In this document: piece by piece, positions 32,895-42,568 of the stretch
Numbering within the stretch: the first letter of the stretch is position 1
Layout of the letters: every line of letters begins with the position of its first letter
Origin: Tenggerimyces sp963762635
Lineage (GTDB): Bacteria > Actinomycetota > Actinomycetes > Propionibacteriales > Actinopolymorphaceae
NCBI GenBank assembly: GCA_963762635.1
Contig: CAVXLQ010000013.1
Coordinates: 124,001 to 188,000, forward strand
DNA: 64,000 bases
Reading direction: 5' to 3'
The notes under the pieces: model-generated
Database searches by the model: none
Told to the model about the DNA's origin: nothing
Seen by the model: the letters and a program-made list of their open reading frames with translations, nothing else
Translations under genes and position numbers: made by a program

Positions 32895-34193
32895 ATGAGG
32901 TGGATTCGCCAGCTCTCTTCGGAACTCGATGGCGACGCGAATGTCCTTGGTAGCAAGGCGTTCGGACTCGTCGTTCTGCTGCGCCTCGGTCTGCCCGTGC
33001 CGCCGGCGTTGGTTATCGGCACCGGGGCGTGTCGCGCTTTCCTCCGGGACGGGCGGCTTCCGGATGGCCTTCTCGACGAAGTCGCGGAGGCGATGGGCGC
33101 GTGGCACGGCGCCGTCTCGGTACGCTCCGGAGCGGCCGTGTCCATGCCGGGCATGATGAGCACGATGCTCAACGTGCCATCGGAGATCGGGCCGCTCGAG
33201 CAGGCGATCGAGGCGGTGTTCTCCTCCTGGAACACGCCTCGCGCGCGGACGTACCGTGCGCTGCACGGCATCCCGCACGACCTCGGCACGGCCGTCGTGG
33301 TTCAGGCGATGGTGTACGGCGACCGCGACGAGCACAGCGGCAGCGGGGTCGCGTTCAGCCGGAATCCCAACACGGGCGAGGCGATTCCGTACGGCGACCT
33401 GCTGTTCGGTCGCCAGGGTGAGGCCGTCGTCTCCGGCAGCTCGACCACCACGCCCCTTGGTGAGCTCGCCGAACGGGAGCCCGCGGTCTGGCAAGCCCTG
33501 GTTGACGCCCTCGGAAGGATCGAGGAGCACTACCGGGACGCGTGCTCGGTGGAGTTCACGTTCGAGTCGGGCCGGCTGTGGTTCCTGCAGGTACGTTCCG
33601 GCGGGCTGGTCGGCTGTGCTGCCGTACGCGTGGCGGTCGAGCTCGCCGACGAGGGCGTCATCGCCTGTGGCGAGGCGTTGCTGCGGATCTCACCGAAGCA
33701 GCTGGCCCGCGTCCGTACGCCGCGCCTCGAGGTCGACCCGGCGGCCGTTCTCGCGCGCGGGATCGGCGCCAGCCCGGGCGTCGCGGTCGGGAAGGTCGCG
33801 ACGACCGCGGACGCCGCGGTGCGGATGGCCGCCAACGGGCCGGTGATCCTCGTACGGCCGGAGACGTCCCCGCTGGACCTGCACGGCCTCGCCGCCGCGG
33901 CCGGAGTCGTGACCGCGAAGGGCGGTCCGACCAGTCACGCCGCCGTGGTCGCGCGGGCCATGGGCAAGCCCGCGGTCGTCGGAGCGGCGGACGTCGCGCT
34001 CGAGGAGGGGATGCTCGTCAGCATCGACGGAACGGGCGGCGTCGTCGTTCGCGGGCAGGCGAGCATCGTGACCGGCGAGGAAGACCCGCACCTCCAGCGC
34101 CTGCTCGCCTGGGCGGACGAGCTGTCCGGCGACTCCACCGGTGCGGACGAGGAGAGACTGGAGCGCGCTCGCTCTCAATTGCGTAAAGGATGA
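32895..34193 (+). CDS. Short PPDK-like protein (ATP-grasp plus swivelling His domain only)
   Basis: This 432-residue protein matches the front of pyruvate phosphate dikinase. The ATP-grasp nucleotide domain has SKAFGLVVLLRLGLPVPPA and SVRSGAAVSMPGMMSTMLN, followed by FSRNPNTGE. The swivelling domain has GGPTSHAAVVARAMGKPAVVG near residues 338-358, with the phospho-accepting His. Full PPDK has about 870 residues and ends in a PEP/pyruvate TIM barrel, which is absent. The protein could autophosphorylate from ATP and pass phosphate to another acceptor, or act with a separate barrel protein. No barrel gene is nearby. Confidence 0.85.
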   Translation: MRWIRQLSSELDGDANVLGSKAFGLVVLLRLGLPVPPALVIGTGACRAFLRDGRLPDGLLDEVAEAMGAWHGAVSVRSGAAVSMPGMMSTMLNVPSEIGPLEQAIEAVFSSWNTPRARTYRALHGIPHDLGTAVVVQAMVYGDRDEHSGSGVAFSRNPNTGEAIPYGDLLFGRQGEAVVSGSSTTTPLGELAEREPAVWQALVDALGRIEEHYRDACSVEFTFESGRLWFLQVRSGGLVGCAAVRVAVELADEGVIACGEALLRISPKQLARVRTPRLEVDPAAVLARGIGASPGVAVGKVATTADAAVRMAANGPVILVRPETSPLDLHGLAAAAGVVTAKGGPTSHAAVVARAMGKPAVVGAADVALEEGMLVSIDGTGGVVVRGQASIVTGEEDPHLQRLLAWADELSGDSTGADEERLERARSQLRKG

Positions 34194-34272
34194 CATCGCC
34201 ACCCGCTAGGTGGGCACACTCTCCGTCGGGTTCGTGGTGAGATGTCAGGCTCGCGCAACGGGGAAGGGGACG

Positions 34273-35736
34273 ATGCTGATGTCCGCGACAACGACGGGTG
34301 GGCGGCAGCGCACGTTCTTCGGGCAGCCGTGGCCGCTGGCCAGCCTGTTCGGCGTGGAGCTGTGGGAGCGGTTCTCGTTCTATGGCATGCAGGGAATCCT
34401 GCTCATCTACCTCTACTACACCGCCGAGCGCGGCGGCCTCGGCATGAACGAGGCGACTGCCGCGAGCATCGTCGGCGCGTACGGCGGCCTCGTCTACCTG
34501 TCGACGATCCTCGGCGCGTGGCTCGCCGATCGAGTGCTGGGACCGGAGCGCACGCTGTTCTACAGCGCGTTCGTGGTCATGCTCGGGCACATCGCGCTGG
34601 CGCTGCTGCCGGGCTTCGCCGGAGTCGGCGTCGGACTCGTGCTGATCGCCTTCGGCAGCGGTGGTGTCAAGGCGAACGCGACTTCGCTCGTCGGCACGCT
34701 GTACGAGCCGGGCGACCAACGGCGCGATGCCGGATTCTCCTTGTTCTATATGGGAATCAACCTCGGCGGCCTGATCGGGCCCCTCCTGACTGGCCTGTTG
34801 CAGAAGGAGGCCGGGTTCCACTACGGCTTCGGTGCGGCCGCGGTCGGGATGGCGTTGGGCCTGCTGCAGTACAGCTTCGGTCGCCGCGGGCTGCCGGCCG
34901 AGTCGCGCGAGGTGCCGCGTCCGTTGCCGAGCTCCCAAGTACCGAAGGTGATCGCGCTCGGCGCGGCCGTCGTCGTGGTCGTCGCCGTCCTCGCGTTCCT
35001 CGGGCTGCTGCCCGCCGAGCACCTTGCCACGATCGTGATCGTGCTCAGCGTCGCCGCGGCGGTCGTGTACTTCGCCGTCATCTTGAGCAGCAAGCACATC
35101 GACGGCACCGAACGTCAGCGGGTCCTCGCGTTCATCCCGCTGTTCCTGGCGAGCGCGGTCTTCTGGTCGCTGTACCAACAGCAGTTCACGGTCGTCACGA
35201 TCTACTCCGACTCGCGGCTCGACCGGACCATCTTCGGTTGGGAGATGCCGGTGTCGTTCGTGCAGTCGATCAACCCGGTCTTCATCATCATCCTGGCCGG
35301 TACGTTCGCCGCGCTGTGGACGAAGCTGGGCGACCGGCAGCCGTCGACGCCGATCAAGTTCACGCTGGGCTTGGTCGCGATGGGCACCGCGTTCCTGCTG
35401 TTCCTGCCGATGTCCGGTGGTGGGGCGAACAGCGCGCCGTTGCTCGGCCTGGCCGGTGTCCTGCTGGTCTTCACGATCGCCGAGCTGCTGCTGTCCCCGG
35501 TCGGCCTGTCGCTGGCGACGAAGCTCGCACCGGCGGCGTTCCGTACGCAGATGGTCGCGCTGTTCTTCCTGTCGGTCGCGGTAGGTACGGCGATGTCCGG
35601 CGCGCTGGCCGGTTTCTACAACCCCGACGACGAGGTGAAGTACTTCGGCATCCTCGGCGGCATCACGATCCTGCTCGGCATCCTGCTGGGGGTCGCGTCG
35701 CCGATGATCAAGCGACTCATGTCCGGTGTGAAGTAA
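34273..35736 (+). CDS. POT-family peptide transporter
   Basis: This 487-residue, 14-helix-type proton-coupled oligopeptide transporter has the ExxER motif in the first helix (ELWERFSFYGMQGILLIYLY), with the proton and peptide-binding residues intact. The POT signature GGLIGPLLTG follows near residue 168. It imports di- and tripeptides at the cytoplasmic membrane. The start at 34273 is supported by GGGGAAGGGG. It ends 17 nt from the 3' end of the damaged kinase gene on the other strand, which it overlaps slightly. Confidence 0.93.
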   Translation: MLMSATTTGGRQRTFFGQPWPLASLFGVELWERFSFYGMQGILLIYLYYTAERGGLGMNEATAASIVGAYGGLVYLSTILGAWLADRVLGPERTLFYSAFVVMLGHIALALLPGFAGVGVGLVLIAFGSGGVKANATSLVGTLYEPGDQRRDAGFSLFYMGINLGGLIGPLLTGLLQKEAGFHYGFGAAAVGMALGLLQYSFGRRGLPAESREVPRPLPSSQVPKVIALGAAVVVVVAVLAFLGLLPAEHLATIVIVLSVAAAVVYFAVILSSKHIDGTERQRVLAFIPLFLASAVFWSLYQQQFTVVTIYSDSRLDRTIFGWEMPVSFVQSINPVFIIILAGTFAALWTKLGDRQPSTPIKFTLGLVAMGTAFLLFLPMSGGGANSAPLLGLAGVLLVFTIAELLLSPVGLSLATKLAPAAFRTQMVALFFLSVAVGTAMSGALAGFYNPDDEVKYFGILGGITILLGILLGVASPMIKRLMSGVK

Positions 35737-36690
35737 CGAGCAGCGCCTCGAGCTCCGGGAGTCGGCCGAACATGTCGGGGAGGCCGCGCACGCCGTTGCG
35801 CACGGACTCGTGCGACAGCGCGAGGTCGGGGCCGGTGCTCGCCTCGACGCCGGCGAGGCAGCGGAGGATGTTCCACCTCGTGTGCCCCAGCCAGCCGCCG
35901 ATCATGAACACGAACCAGCTTGGACCCGACGGCGGCAGCGCTCCGCCCCCTGCGACGTAGCCGTCGAGGACCGAGCGGAAGATGGCGGGCTCGATGTCGT
36001 CGAAGCCAGGTCCCTTCGCGAGGCTCAGCGCGGTCGAGCCGAGCTCACTGGCCAGATCGAGCATCCCCGAGAGCTCCCAGTCGAGCACCACCGGCCGACC
36101 GTCTCGAGCGAGCAGGTTCCACGGTTGGATGTCCTTGTGGGTCAGCACGACGGGGCCCGGCCGTTCGCAGGTGTCGACGAAGTGGGCGATCGCGAGGAAC
36201 GTCTCGACGTGGGAGGCGAGTTCGTCGGCCCACGGCTGTCCGGTCGCCGCCGCCCGCTCGGCGAGCTCGGGCCAGTCCCGTGGCGTCGGGTCCTCGATCG
36301 ACCCGTGGGTCCACGTCGACGTCGAGCGCGTGGATGCGCGCGAGGATCTCACCGATCTCGAACGCGTACGCCGCCGACACCGGTGCTTCGGGCACCTTCT
36401 CTCCCTCGACCCACCGATGCACGAGCAGTGTCGGCACCGGCGGAGATCGGCTCTGGCATCGGGATGCCGGCGGCGAAGGCCGCCCGCTCGAACCTGAACA
36501 CGTCCTCGACGCGGTAGGTCCAGCGGCGGTCGGCGAGGTTCAGCTCCTTCACCGCGAACGACCCCTGGTCGGTGTCGAGCCGGTACATCCGGTTGGCGAA
36601 CCCGCCGTGGACGCGGGCCATCGGCCTGATCGGCACGCCGAGCTGCGACAGGTAGGAGGGCATCTCGTCGTCCGCGGTCACCCCACGCAA
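35717..36690 (-). pseudogene. APH-family (aminoglycoside/choline kinase-like) gene with two frameshifts
   Basis: Three successive frames give one phosphotransferase-fold protein. Frame 1 (36690 to ~36435) has MARVHGGFANRMYRLDTDQG and SFAVKEL with the ATP-binding lysine. Frame 2 (~36432 to ~36310) has LLVHRWVEGEKVPEAP and AYAFEIGEILARIHALDVDV. Frame 3 (~36305 to 35717) has the Brenner motif as VVLTHKDIQPWNLLARDG followed by VVLDWELS. Each shift needs one extra base or two missing bases. Rejoined length is about 324 residues, normal for the family. The substrate of the intact enzyme is not predictable. Two shifts in one gene make decay more likely than a single read error, but poor sequence quality is not excluded. 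Confidence 0.88.
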
Positions 36691-36741
36691 CCTAGGGGGT
36701 CGCAGCTCACCGACGCACCAGAATTTCCCGGCCGCCCGTGC

Positions 36742-39700
36742 TCACCGCTTCAGCGCGTACGACCGGATCACGGTCTGCTCGACCTTCGTCCCGTCCGAGG
36801 CCTCGGCGACCGCGCGCAGCGAGACGAAGCGTGCGCTCGCCGGCGGCTTCGGCACGGTGGTCCAGTACACGTCGCCCGAGGGCGCCAGCGCCAGCTTCGT
36901 CCAGGTCGTGCCGTCGTCGAACGAGGCGCGCAGCTCGACCCGCCGGACCTGCGGCTTCGTCCCGTTCGCGTTCTCCACCGTGACGCGGAGCGGGAACGTA
37001 CGATCAACCGGCGCGCGGTTGAGCAGGTCGAACGCGCCCGCCGTGCGGACCGACAGTGCGGACGGCCGCTCGAACTCCTCGAACGGCCCCTTGAACGTCC
37101 AAGCAGCGTCCACGCGCGTCGCGAGCGTCGACCAGTCCACGCCGCGCGTCGCGCTCGTGGTGAGCACGTACGTCGCCGCCTCGTCTGGGTCCACGGCCTC
37201 GAACGTCCCGCCGCCCGGCTCCTCGTTGCTCCCGATCTCGACGCCGTTCTTGCGCACCGTGTTCCGCGCGGTGACGCCGTCGTCGACCTGCAGGCCGGTG
37301 ATCGATCCGGTCGCCGACGAGGAGAACTCGCCCACGCCCGCCCACAGCCGCTCGTACGCGTAGCTCGGTCGGAACGCGGGCCCGACGGCGGCCTTGCCCC
37401 AGTACTTGTCGTACTTGGTGCCCGGGCGGTACGAGCTGCCGGTGTCCGATTCGTAGTCGTACTCGTACGTCTGGTCCGTGCTGAGCTCGCTCAGCCACCC
37501 CAGCTCCGGACGCGCCGAGTACAGGTCGGTCCGGTCGCTCGGCACATTGACGTCGAACCCCAGCGGAACGGGGAACGAGTCGCCGGCGACCGTGACCTTC
37601 AGGTGCCCATAGCCTCCCGTGTCGACGCCCTCGGCATGCACGCGCGTGCGTACAGACGCGAGCTGGCCGTCGCGGATCGTCAGTACGGGCTCGGGAATCC
37701 TCCCGGCGCGGGTCTCGTGCAGGAGGTAGCTCTTGGTGGGGGAGACGAGCGTTCCGGTGAAGCCGTACGTGTACGGGTAGCTCGTGACCGGCGGCGTCGG
37801 TACCGCGTAGAGCACGCCCGACACGTTGCCGTCGTCACCACCGCGGACCCGCGAGATCAGCGACCCGTTGTCGAGCCAGATCGCATACTGGCCGACGGAT
37901 TCGGCGTTCGGGCTGTCCACCTTGGCGCCGGCCTTCTTGCCCTTGCGGGCGTCGAGGACGACGACGGTGTTCTTCGTCAGCTCCAGCTCTGGTTGCGCCA
38001 CGATCGTGTAGCTGTCCATCGCGGGCTCGGGGTTGTCGGTGTAGATCGGGGCGGAAAGGTCGTACGTCCCCTTGGGCATCCGGACCGTGACCGGCTTGCC
38101 GTTCAGGCTGGCCGGCCGGACCTCGTTCGCGCCCGGTCGCGTGAGCCACGCCTGCGTCACGGCAGCCTTGCCGGTCCGGTCGGTCGCCTTGATCGTGAGG
38201 TCGTACGACTCGACCTCCTTGTTCACCCCGAGCGGGGTCCGCGCGACCTGCATGCTGCCCGCGCGCGCCGAGACCCAGGCGCTGAACAGGCCGTCGGCGG
38301 ACTTGACCCTGGTGTCGGCGATGACGGTCACGCCAACGGTTTGGCCGCCGGGAACGGTGATCTTCGCGGGGCTGACCTCGAACATGCCGGCCGGTGCGTT
38401 CCCGGTGACGGCGAGGGTCAGCGTCACCGGCCTCAGCTTGGTGTTGCGGTACGTGAGCCGCTGGCTGCTTGGCTTGTCGTCGGTGTGCGGCCACTTCGCG
38501 AGGCCGAAGCTCAGCCCGGCCGGCTCGGGCAGCACGTTCTGCTTGATCGCAGTCGTGAGGTCGACGCGGCCGGCGCCCTGCTGGAAGACGCCGAGGCTCG
38601 CGTTCGGCTTGGCCGACGCCATCAGCGCGGCGCGCAGCTCTGCCGCGCGCCAGGCCGGGTGCTGCTGAGCGAGGATCGCGGCGGCGCCCGCCACGTGCGG
38701 CGCGGCCATCGACGTACCCGACTGCTGGACGTACCGTACGGCCGCGTCACCGCCGCTCTCGGACGCCTTGGCGGCGACAATCGCCTGTCCTGGCGCGGAA
38801 ATCTCCGGCTTGAGCGCGTGGTCGCCGAGGCGCGGGCCGACGTTCGAGAACGTGCTCAGCGCCTCCTGCTTGGTGACGCTCGCGACCGCGAACGCGCTGT
38901 ACGCGGCCGCCGGTGAGGAGACGCGCTCGTCGGCGAAGCAGTTCGGGTCGGCCGGGTGGTTGCCGGCCGCGACGACGAACAACGTGCCGTACTTCTTGGT
39001 CATCGCGTTCACCGCTTGCGACTTCGGGTCCTTCCCGTCTGTCGCGCAGCTGCCGAGGCTGAGGTTGACGACGCGCGCGCCCTTCGCCGCGGCCCACTCC
39101 ATGCCGGCGATGATGTTCGAGTCGTACCCGTAGCCGCCGTCGTCGAGGACCTTGCCGACCAGCAGCTTGGCGTCCGGCGCCACTCCCTTGTAGTGACCCT
39201 TGGAAGCGTCGCCGCTGCCGGTGACGATCGAGGACACGTGGGTGCCGTGCCCGAAGTAGTCGATGGTGCTGCCGGACTCGGAGAAGTCCTTCGCCTCGAG
39301 CACGGCGTCATCGAGGTCGGGGTGGGTGGCGTCGATGCCGGTGTCGAGAACGGCGACCTTGACGCCCTTGCCGGTGAAGCCGCTCTTCCACGCGGTAGGG
39401 GCGCCGATCTGCGGGACGCTTTGGTCGAGGCTCGCGCGGACTGGGCCGTCCAGCCAGAGCTTGGCGATGCCCGCGCTGTTGTTCTTGACGCTGGTCCAGA
39501 ACGACGTCGCCTTCGCCTTGTCGGCGGTGATAGCGCTGCCCTGGATGCTGGTGAGCTCGCGTACGACGCGGACTCCGGCTCCGGTCTGCCTGCCTCCGGT
39601 GGACGTGGCGATCAGCGGCAGGTCCTTGCGGTGGGCGTCGCCGTACTTGGCTCTCAGCAGGAACGTGACGTCGAACAGCCTCGGGTCGAGCCGGCCCGCC

Positions 39701-39981
39701 GCGAGCAGCGGCATCGCGTCGGACGGGACGACGGAGTAGCGGCCGGCCTTCGTACGGGTCTCCGCGAACCCGATGCCCTTCCGGCCCTTGCCCGGGAGGA
39801 CTTGCGCCGTGCCCCGGACGAACTCGACCTGGTCGCCGGTGATCAACGTGATCCGCTCGCCGGCCGGCTGCCTCGCCGGTGCCGGCGCCGCGGTGGCTCC
39901 CGGTCCCGTCAACGTCAGCGCGGTCGCCGCGACCGCCAGCGTCAGGGCAGCCCGAAGCACCCCGTAGTTGCCTGCTCGCAC
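36742..39981 (-). CDS. Secreted subtilisin-like serine protease (S8) with long C-terminal region
   Basis: This 1079-residue protein has a signal peptide (about 1-37), a pro-region and an S8 catalytic domain with Asp213 in VAVLDTGID, His245 in GHGTHVSS and Ser424 in SGTSMAAPHVAG. About 600 further residues are beta-rich, including an Fn3-like segment after the catalytic domain and, near the C-terminus, a possible Ig-like segment. This layout is common in large secreted actinobacterial subtilases. The open frame continues upstream to beyond 41600, but that part lies antisense to the ABC permease. The GTG at 39981 has GGGAGG 8 nt upstream and starts the signal peptide. Confidence 0.92.
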   Translation of the reverse strand: MRAGNYGVLRAALTLAVAATALTLTGPGATAAPAPARQPAGERITLITGDQVEFVRGTAQVLPGKGRKGIGFAETRTKAGRYSVVPSDAMPLLAAGRLDPRLFDVTFLLRAKYGDAHRKDLPLIATSTGGRQTGAGVRVVRELTSIQGSAITADKAKATSFWTSVKNNSAGIAKLWLDGPVRASLDQSVPQIGAPTAWKSGFTGKGVKVAVLDTGIDATHPDLDDAVLEAKDFSESGSTIDYFGHGTHVSSIVTGSGDASKGHYKGVAPDAKLLVGKVLDDGGYGYDSNIIAGMEWAAAKGARVVNLSLGSCATDGKDPKSQAVNAMTKKYGTLFVVAAGNHPADPNCFADERVSSPAAAYSAFAVASVTKQEALSTFSNVGPRLGDHALKPEISAPGQAIVAAKASESGGDAAVRYVQQSGTSMAAPHVAGAAAILAQQHPAWRAAELRAALMASAKPNASLGVFQQGAGRVDLTTAIKQNVLPEPAGLSFGLAKWPHTDDKPSSQRLTYRNTKLRPVTLTLAVTGNAPAGMFEVSPAKITVPGGQTVGVTVIADTRVKSADGLFSAWVSARAGSMQVARTPLGVNKEVESYDLTIKATDRTGKAAVTQAWLTRPGANEVRPASLNGKPVTVRMPKGTYDLSAPIYTDNPEPAMDSYTIVAQPELELTKNTVVVLDARKGKKAGAKVDSPNAESVGQYAIWLDNGSLISRVRGGDDGNVSGVLYAVPTPPVTSYPYTYGFTGTLVSPTKSYLLHETRAGRIPEPVLTIRDGQLASVRTRVHAEGVDTGGYGHLKVTVAGDSFPVPLGFDVNVPSDRTDLYSARPELGWLSELSTDQTYEYDYESDTGSSYRPGTKYDKYWGKAAVGPAFRPSYAYERLWAGVGEFSSSATGSITGLQVDDGVTARNTVRKNGVEIGSNEEPGGGTFEAVDPDEAATYVLTTSATRGVDWSTLATRVDAAWTFKGPFEEFERPSALSVRTAGAFDLLNRAPVDRTFPLRVTVENANGTKPQVRRVELRASFDDGTTWTKLALAPSGDVYWTTVPKPPASARFVSLRAVAEASDGTKVEQTVIRSYALKR

Positions 39982-40061
39982 TCGAGCACCCTCCCTGTCC
40001 CGGTGTTGGTCCCTTCGGCAGGACGACGCCAAAGAGCCAAGAGTTGCATCCCGGACGCTAT

Positions 40062-40080
40062 CGACTTCTAGCCGAAGTCG
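40062..40080 (-). terminator. Small hairpin at the end of the ABC exporter operon
   Basis: CGACTTC (40062-40068) and GAAGTCG (40074-40080) form a 7-bp stem that includes the permease stop codon. It may weakly terminate the operon before the protease gene. Confidence 0.35.
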
Positions 40081-41663
40081 CGGCGGCGGAGGGCTGCCAG
40101 GCCGGCCGCGGCGAGGAGCGCGGCGAGGAGGACCATCGTGAGCTCGGGTCCGAGCTGGAACGTGCCGCCGGCGACGGTGTTGGAGACGTAGTGGAACGGC
40201 TCGAATGGGCTGCCGGCCCAGTTGTCGTAGAGCGGGCCGACGACTCTTCCGGCCAGTGCGACGAAGACCCAGACGGCCCAGCCGATCGGGACCGCCAGTC
40301 TCGGCAGGAGACCGTACGCGAGCAGGCAGACCGCGCCGACGACCCAGGCGGCCGGGATCAGCCCGAGCGTGCTGCCGAGGAGACGGAGGATGTCGGCGGC
40401 GTTGTGGCTCACGAGTCCGGCGAACGTGCCGCCGAACACCAGCCCGGCGACGGCGAGCAGCGCGGCGGTGCCCAGCCAGGTCACCACGATGTGGCCGAAT
40501 GCCCAACGCAGTCTGGTGATTGTCGTACCCTGCACGGCTTCGGCGCGCCCGCTCGTCTCCTCGCCGCGGAGCCGCTGCACCATCAGCACGGGGTAGAGCG
40601 CGATCGCGTACCCGAAGATCAGGACCAGCGACCACACGCCGGCGTCGATGATGTCGGTTGTCGATCCGCCGGATCCCACGCTGAAGCTCTTCAACAGCGC
40701 TTGGACGGATGGGCTGGGAGTGTTCGCGAGCTGGTAGATCAGCGTGCTCGCGCCGCCGCCGGCAACACCGAACGCGGCCACGCCGAACGCCCACTTGGCG
40801 AGGAGCCCGCGGTGGAGGCGCCAGGACAGGCTCAGCGGACCGCGCAGTCCTGGGGCCTCGGCCGGGCCTTGGCTCTCGGGGATGAGGCCTTCGCCGAGGT
40901 CGCGGCGGGCGAGCAGACGGTAGGCGACGTACGTCAAGACGGCACTGACCACGATGGGCACGGCGAGCACCCACCAGCGGTTGGCGTTGTACGGGTTGAC
41001 GAGGTGGCTCCAGCCGATCGGCGAGACGTACTTCAGCCAGTAGACGCCGCTCGCGTCGCCCGCGTACCTGAGCACGTACGCGACGGCTAGGACGGTGAGG
41101 GCGATTCCCCTTGCTGTACGGGCGTTCCGCGCGAGCTGCGCGGTGACGGCGGCGATGGCGCCGAACACCCACCCCGCGGTGGTGATCGCGGCACCGTACG
41201 CGATCGACCCGGCGGGATCGAGGCCGGAGGCGACGACGGTGAGCGTGGTCAATGCCCCACCCAGTAAGGAGATTCCGCCCGCCATGAGGAGCGCCGCGGT
41301 GAGGGGCGCGTACCGGCTGACCGCGCCGGCGCGCAGCAGCTCGATGCGGCCGGTGTCCTCGTCCGCGCGAGTGTGGCGTACGACGGTCATCACCGCGGCG
41401 AACGCGATGCTGATGTACAGCAGGCCGCCGCTGCGCCAGGCCGCCATGTAGTCGGGGTCGGGGATCACATACGCGCCGCCGAGGGCACGGAAGAACGCGT
41501 TGTGGTTGATCATGTCGACGTACGTGCCCAGAAGCTCGGGCGTGCCCATGTTGCGCTTGATGTAGGCGATCATGCTCAGCGCGCCGGTGACGAGAAGCAG
41601 CAACCACCACGGGGCGATCGTGCGTTCGCGCCGCAGGGCGAGGCGGATCAGGCGGGCTGTCAT
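40068..41663 (-). CDS. ABC exporter permease (polyketide-antibiotic-exporter type)
   Basis: This 531-residue integral membrane protein has about twelve hydrophobic segments arranged as two ABC-2-like halves, as in actinobacterial exporters annotated for polyketide antibiotics (AYVIPDPDYMAAWRSGGL, then MTVVRHTRADEDTGRIELL). It pairs with the ATPase gene through a 4-nt ATGA overlap and with the TetR gene at the head of the operon. The exported compound is unknown, possibly a toxic hydrophobic molecule sensed by the TetR protein. Confidence 0.9.
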   Translation of the reverse strand: MTARLIRLALRRERTIAPWWLLLLVTGALSMIAYIKRNMGTPELLGTYVDMINHNAFFRALGGAYVIPDPDYMAAWRSGGLLYISIAFAAVMTVVRHTRADEDTGRIELLRAGAVSRYAPLTAALLMAGGISLLGGALTTLTVVASGLDPAGSIAYGAAITTAGWVFGAIAAVTAQLARNARTARGIALTVLAVAYVLRYAGDASGVYWLKYVSPIGWSHLVNPYNANRWWVLAVPIVVSAVLTYVAYRLLARRDLGEGLIPESQGPAEAPGLRGPLSLSWRLHRGLLAKWAFGVAAFGVAGGGASTLIYQLANTPSPSVQALLKSFSVGSGGSTTDIIDAGVWSLVLIFGYAIALYPVLMVQRLRGEETSGRAEAVQGTTITRLRWAFGHIVVTWLGTAALLAVAGLVFGGTFAGLVSHNAADILRLLGSTLGLIPAAWVVGAVCLLAYGLLPRLAVPIGWAVWVFVALAGRVVGPLYDNWAGSPFEPFHYVSNTVAGGTFQLGPELTMVLLAALLAAAGLAALRRRDFG

Positions 41664-42568
41664 CGGTGCGCTCCGACGGGGTTGCGGTCGTAGTGGCGGA
41701 GGAACAGCTCCTCCAGCGTCGGCGGTTGGCTGACGACGCTGGTGACGCCTCTTTCGCCCAGGTAGGCCATGGCTGCCGACAGGCCTTCCTTGTCGACGTC
41801 GAACTGCGTGACGCCGTTCTCCGTTCGCACGTTGTGCACGCCTGGCAGGGTTTCCAGGCCTGTCGCGGAGCCGTCGAGCTCGGCCTTGACCGACGTTCGG
41901 GTGAGCGCGCGGAGGTCGGCGAGCGTGCCGGAGTCGACCGTCACGCCGTCGCGAACGATCGTGACGCGGTCGCTGAGCGCCTCGACCTCGGAGAGGATGT
42001 GGCTGGAGAGCAGCACGGTGCGGTCGCCGCTTCGCTGTTCTTCGCGGATGACCTCGCGAAAGACGTTCTCCATCAGCGGATCGAGGCCCGAGGTCGGCTC
42101 GTCGAGGAGCAGGAGCTCGGTGTCGGTGGCGAGCGCGGCGATCAGCGCGACCTTCTGCCGGTTGCCTTTGGAGTAGGTGCGCACGCGCTTGCGCGGGTCC
42201 AGGTCGAAGCGCTCGACGAGCTCGTTCCGCCTTGTGGTGTTGGCTTTCCTGCCGCTGGTGTCCATGAGGAGGTCGATGACCTCTCCGCCGGAGAGGCTAG
42301 GCCAGAGCGTGACGTCGCCGGGAACGTACGCGAGCCGCTTGTGCAGCTCGGTCGCCTCGCTCCACGGGTCGCCGCCGAGCAGCCGTAGGTGGCCGGCGTC
42401 CGCGCGCAGCATGCCGAGCAGGATGCGGATCGTCGTGGTCTTGCCAGCGCCGTTCGGACCGAGGAACGCGTGCACCTCCCCACGTTGGACGGTGAGGTCC
42501 AGGCCGTTCAGCGCTTGCGTTCTGCCGAACGTCTTGGTCAGGCCCTTGATGTCGATCGCTTCGGTCAT
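41660..42568 (-). CDS. ABC transporter ATP-binding protein
   Basis: This 302-residue ATPase has Walker A LGPNGAGKTTTIRILLG, the signature YSKGNRQKVALIAALA with Walker B ELLLLDEPTSGLDPL, and a switch histidine (LLSSHILSE). The C-terminal ~80 residues are the regulatory extension common in drug-export ATPases. The ATG at 42568 overlaps the TetR stop by 4 nt and its own stop overlaps the permease start by 4 nt, so the three genes are translationally coupled. Confidence 0.95.
   Translation of the reverse strand: MTEAIDIKGLTKTFGRTQALNGLDLTVQRGEVHAFLGPNGAGKTTTIRILLGMLRADAGHLRLLGGDPWSEATELHKRLAYVPGDVTLWPSLSGGEVIDLLMDTSGRKANTTRRNELVERFDLDPRKRVRTYSKGNRQKVALIAALATDTELLLLDEPTSGLDPLMENVFREVIREEQRSGDRTVLLSSHILSEVEALSDRVTIVRDGVTVDSGTLADLRALTRTSVKAELDGSATGLETLPGVHNVRTENGVTQFDVDKEGLSAAMAYLGERGVTSVVSQPPTLEELFLRHYDRNPVGAHR

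Noticed and set aside
35920..38916. A 998-codon plus-strand frame over the kinase pseudogene and protease
   Set aside because: Its composition is Arg/Asp/Gly-rich shadow sequence and its start lies inside another gene.
36742..41610. A single minus-strand frame of over 1600 codons
   Set aside because: The protease begins at the GTG at 39981, with a ribosome site and a signal peptide. The upstream part is an out-of-frame shadow of the ABC permease on the same strand.
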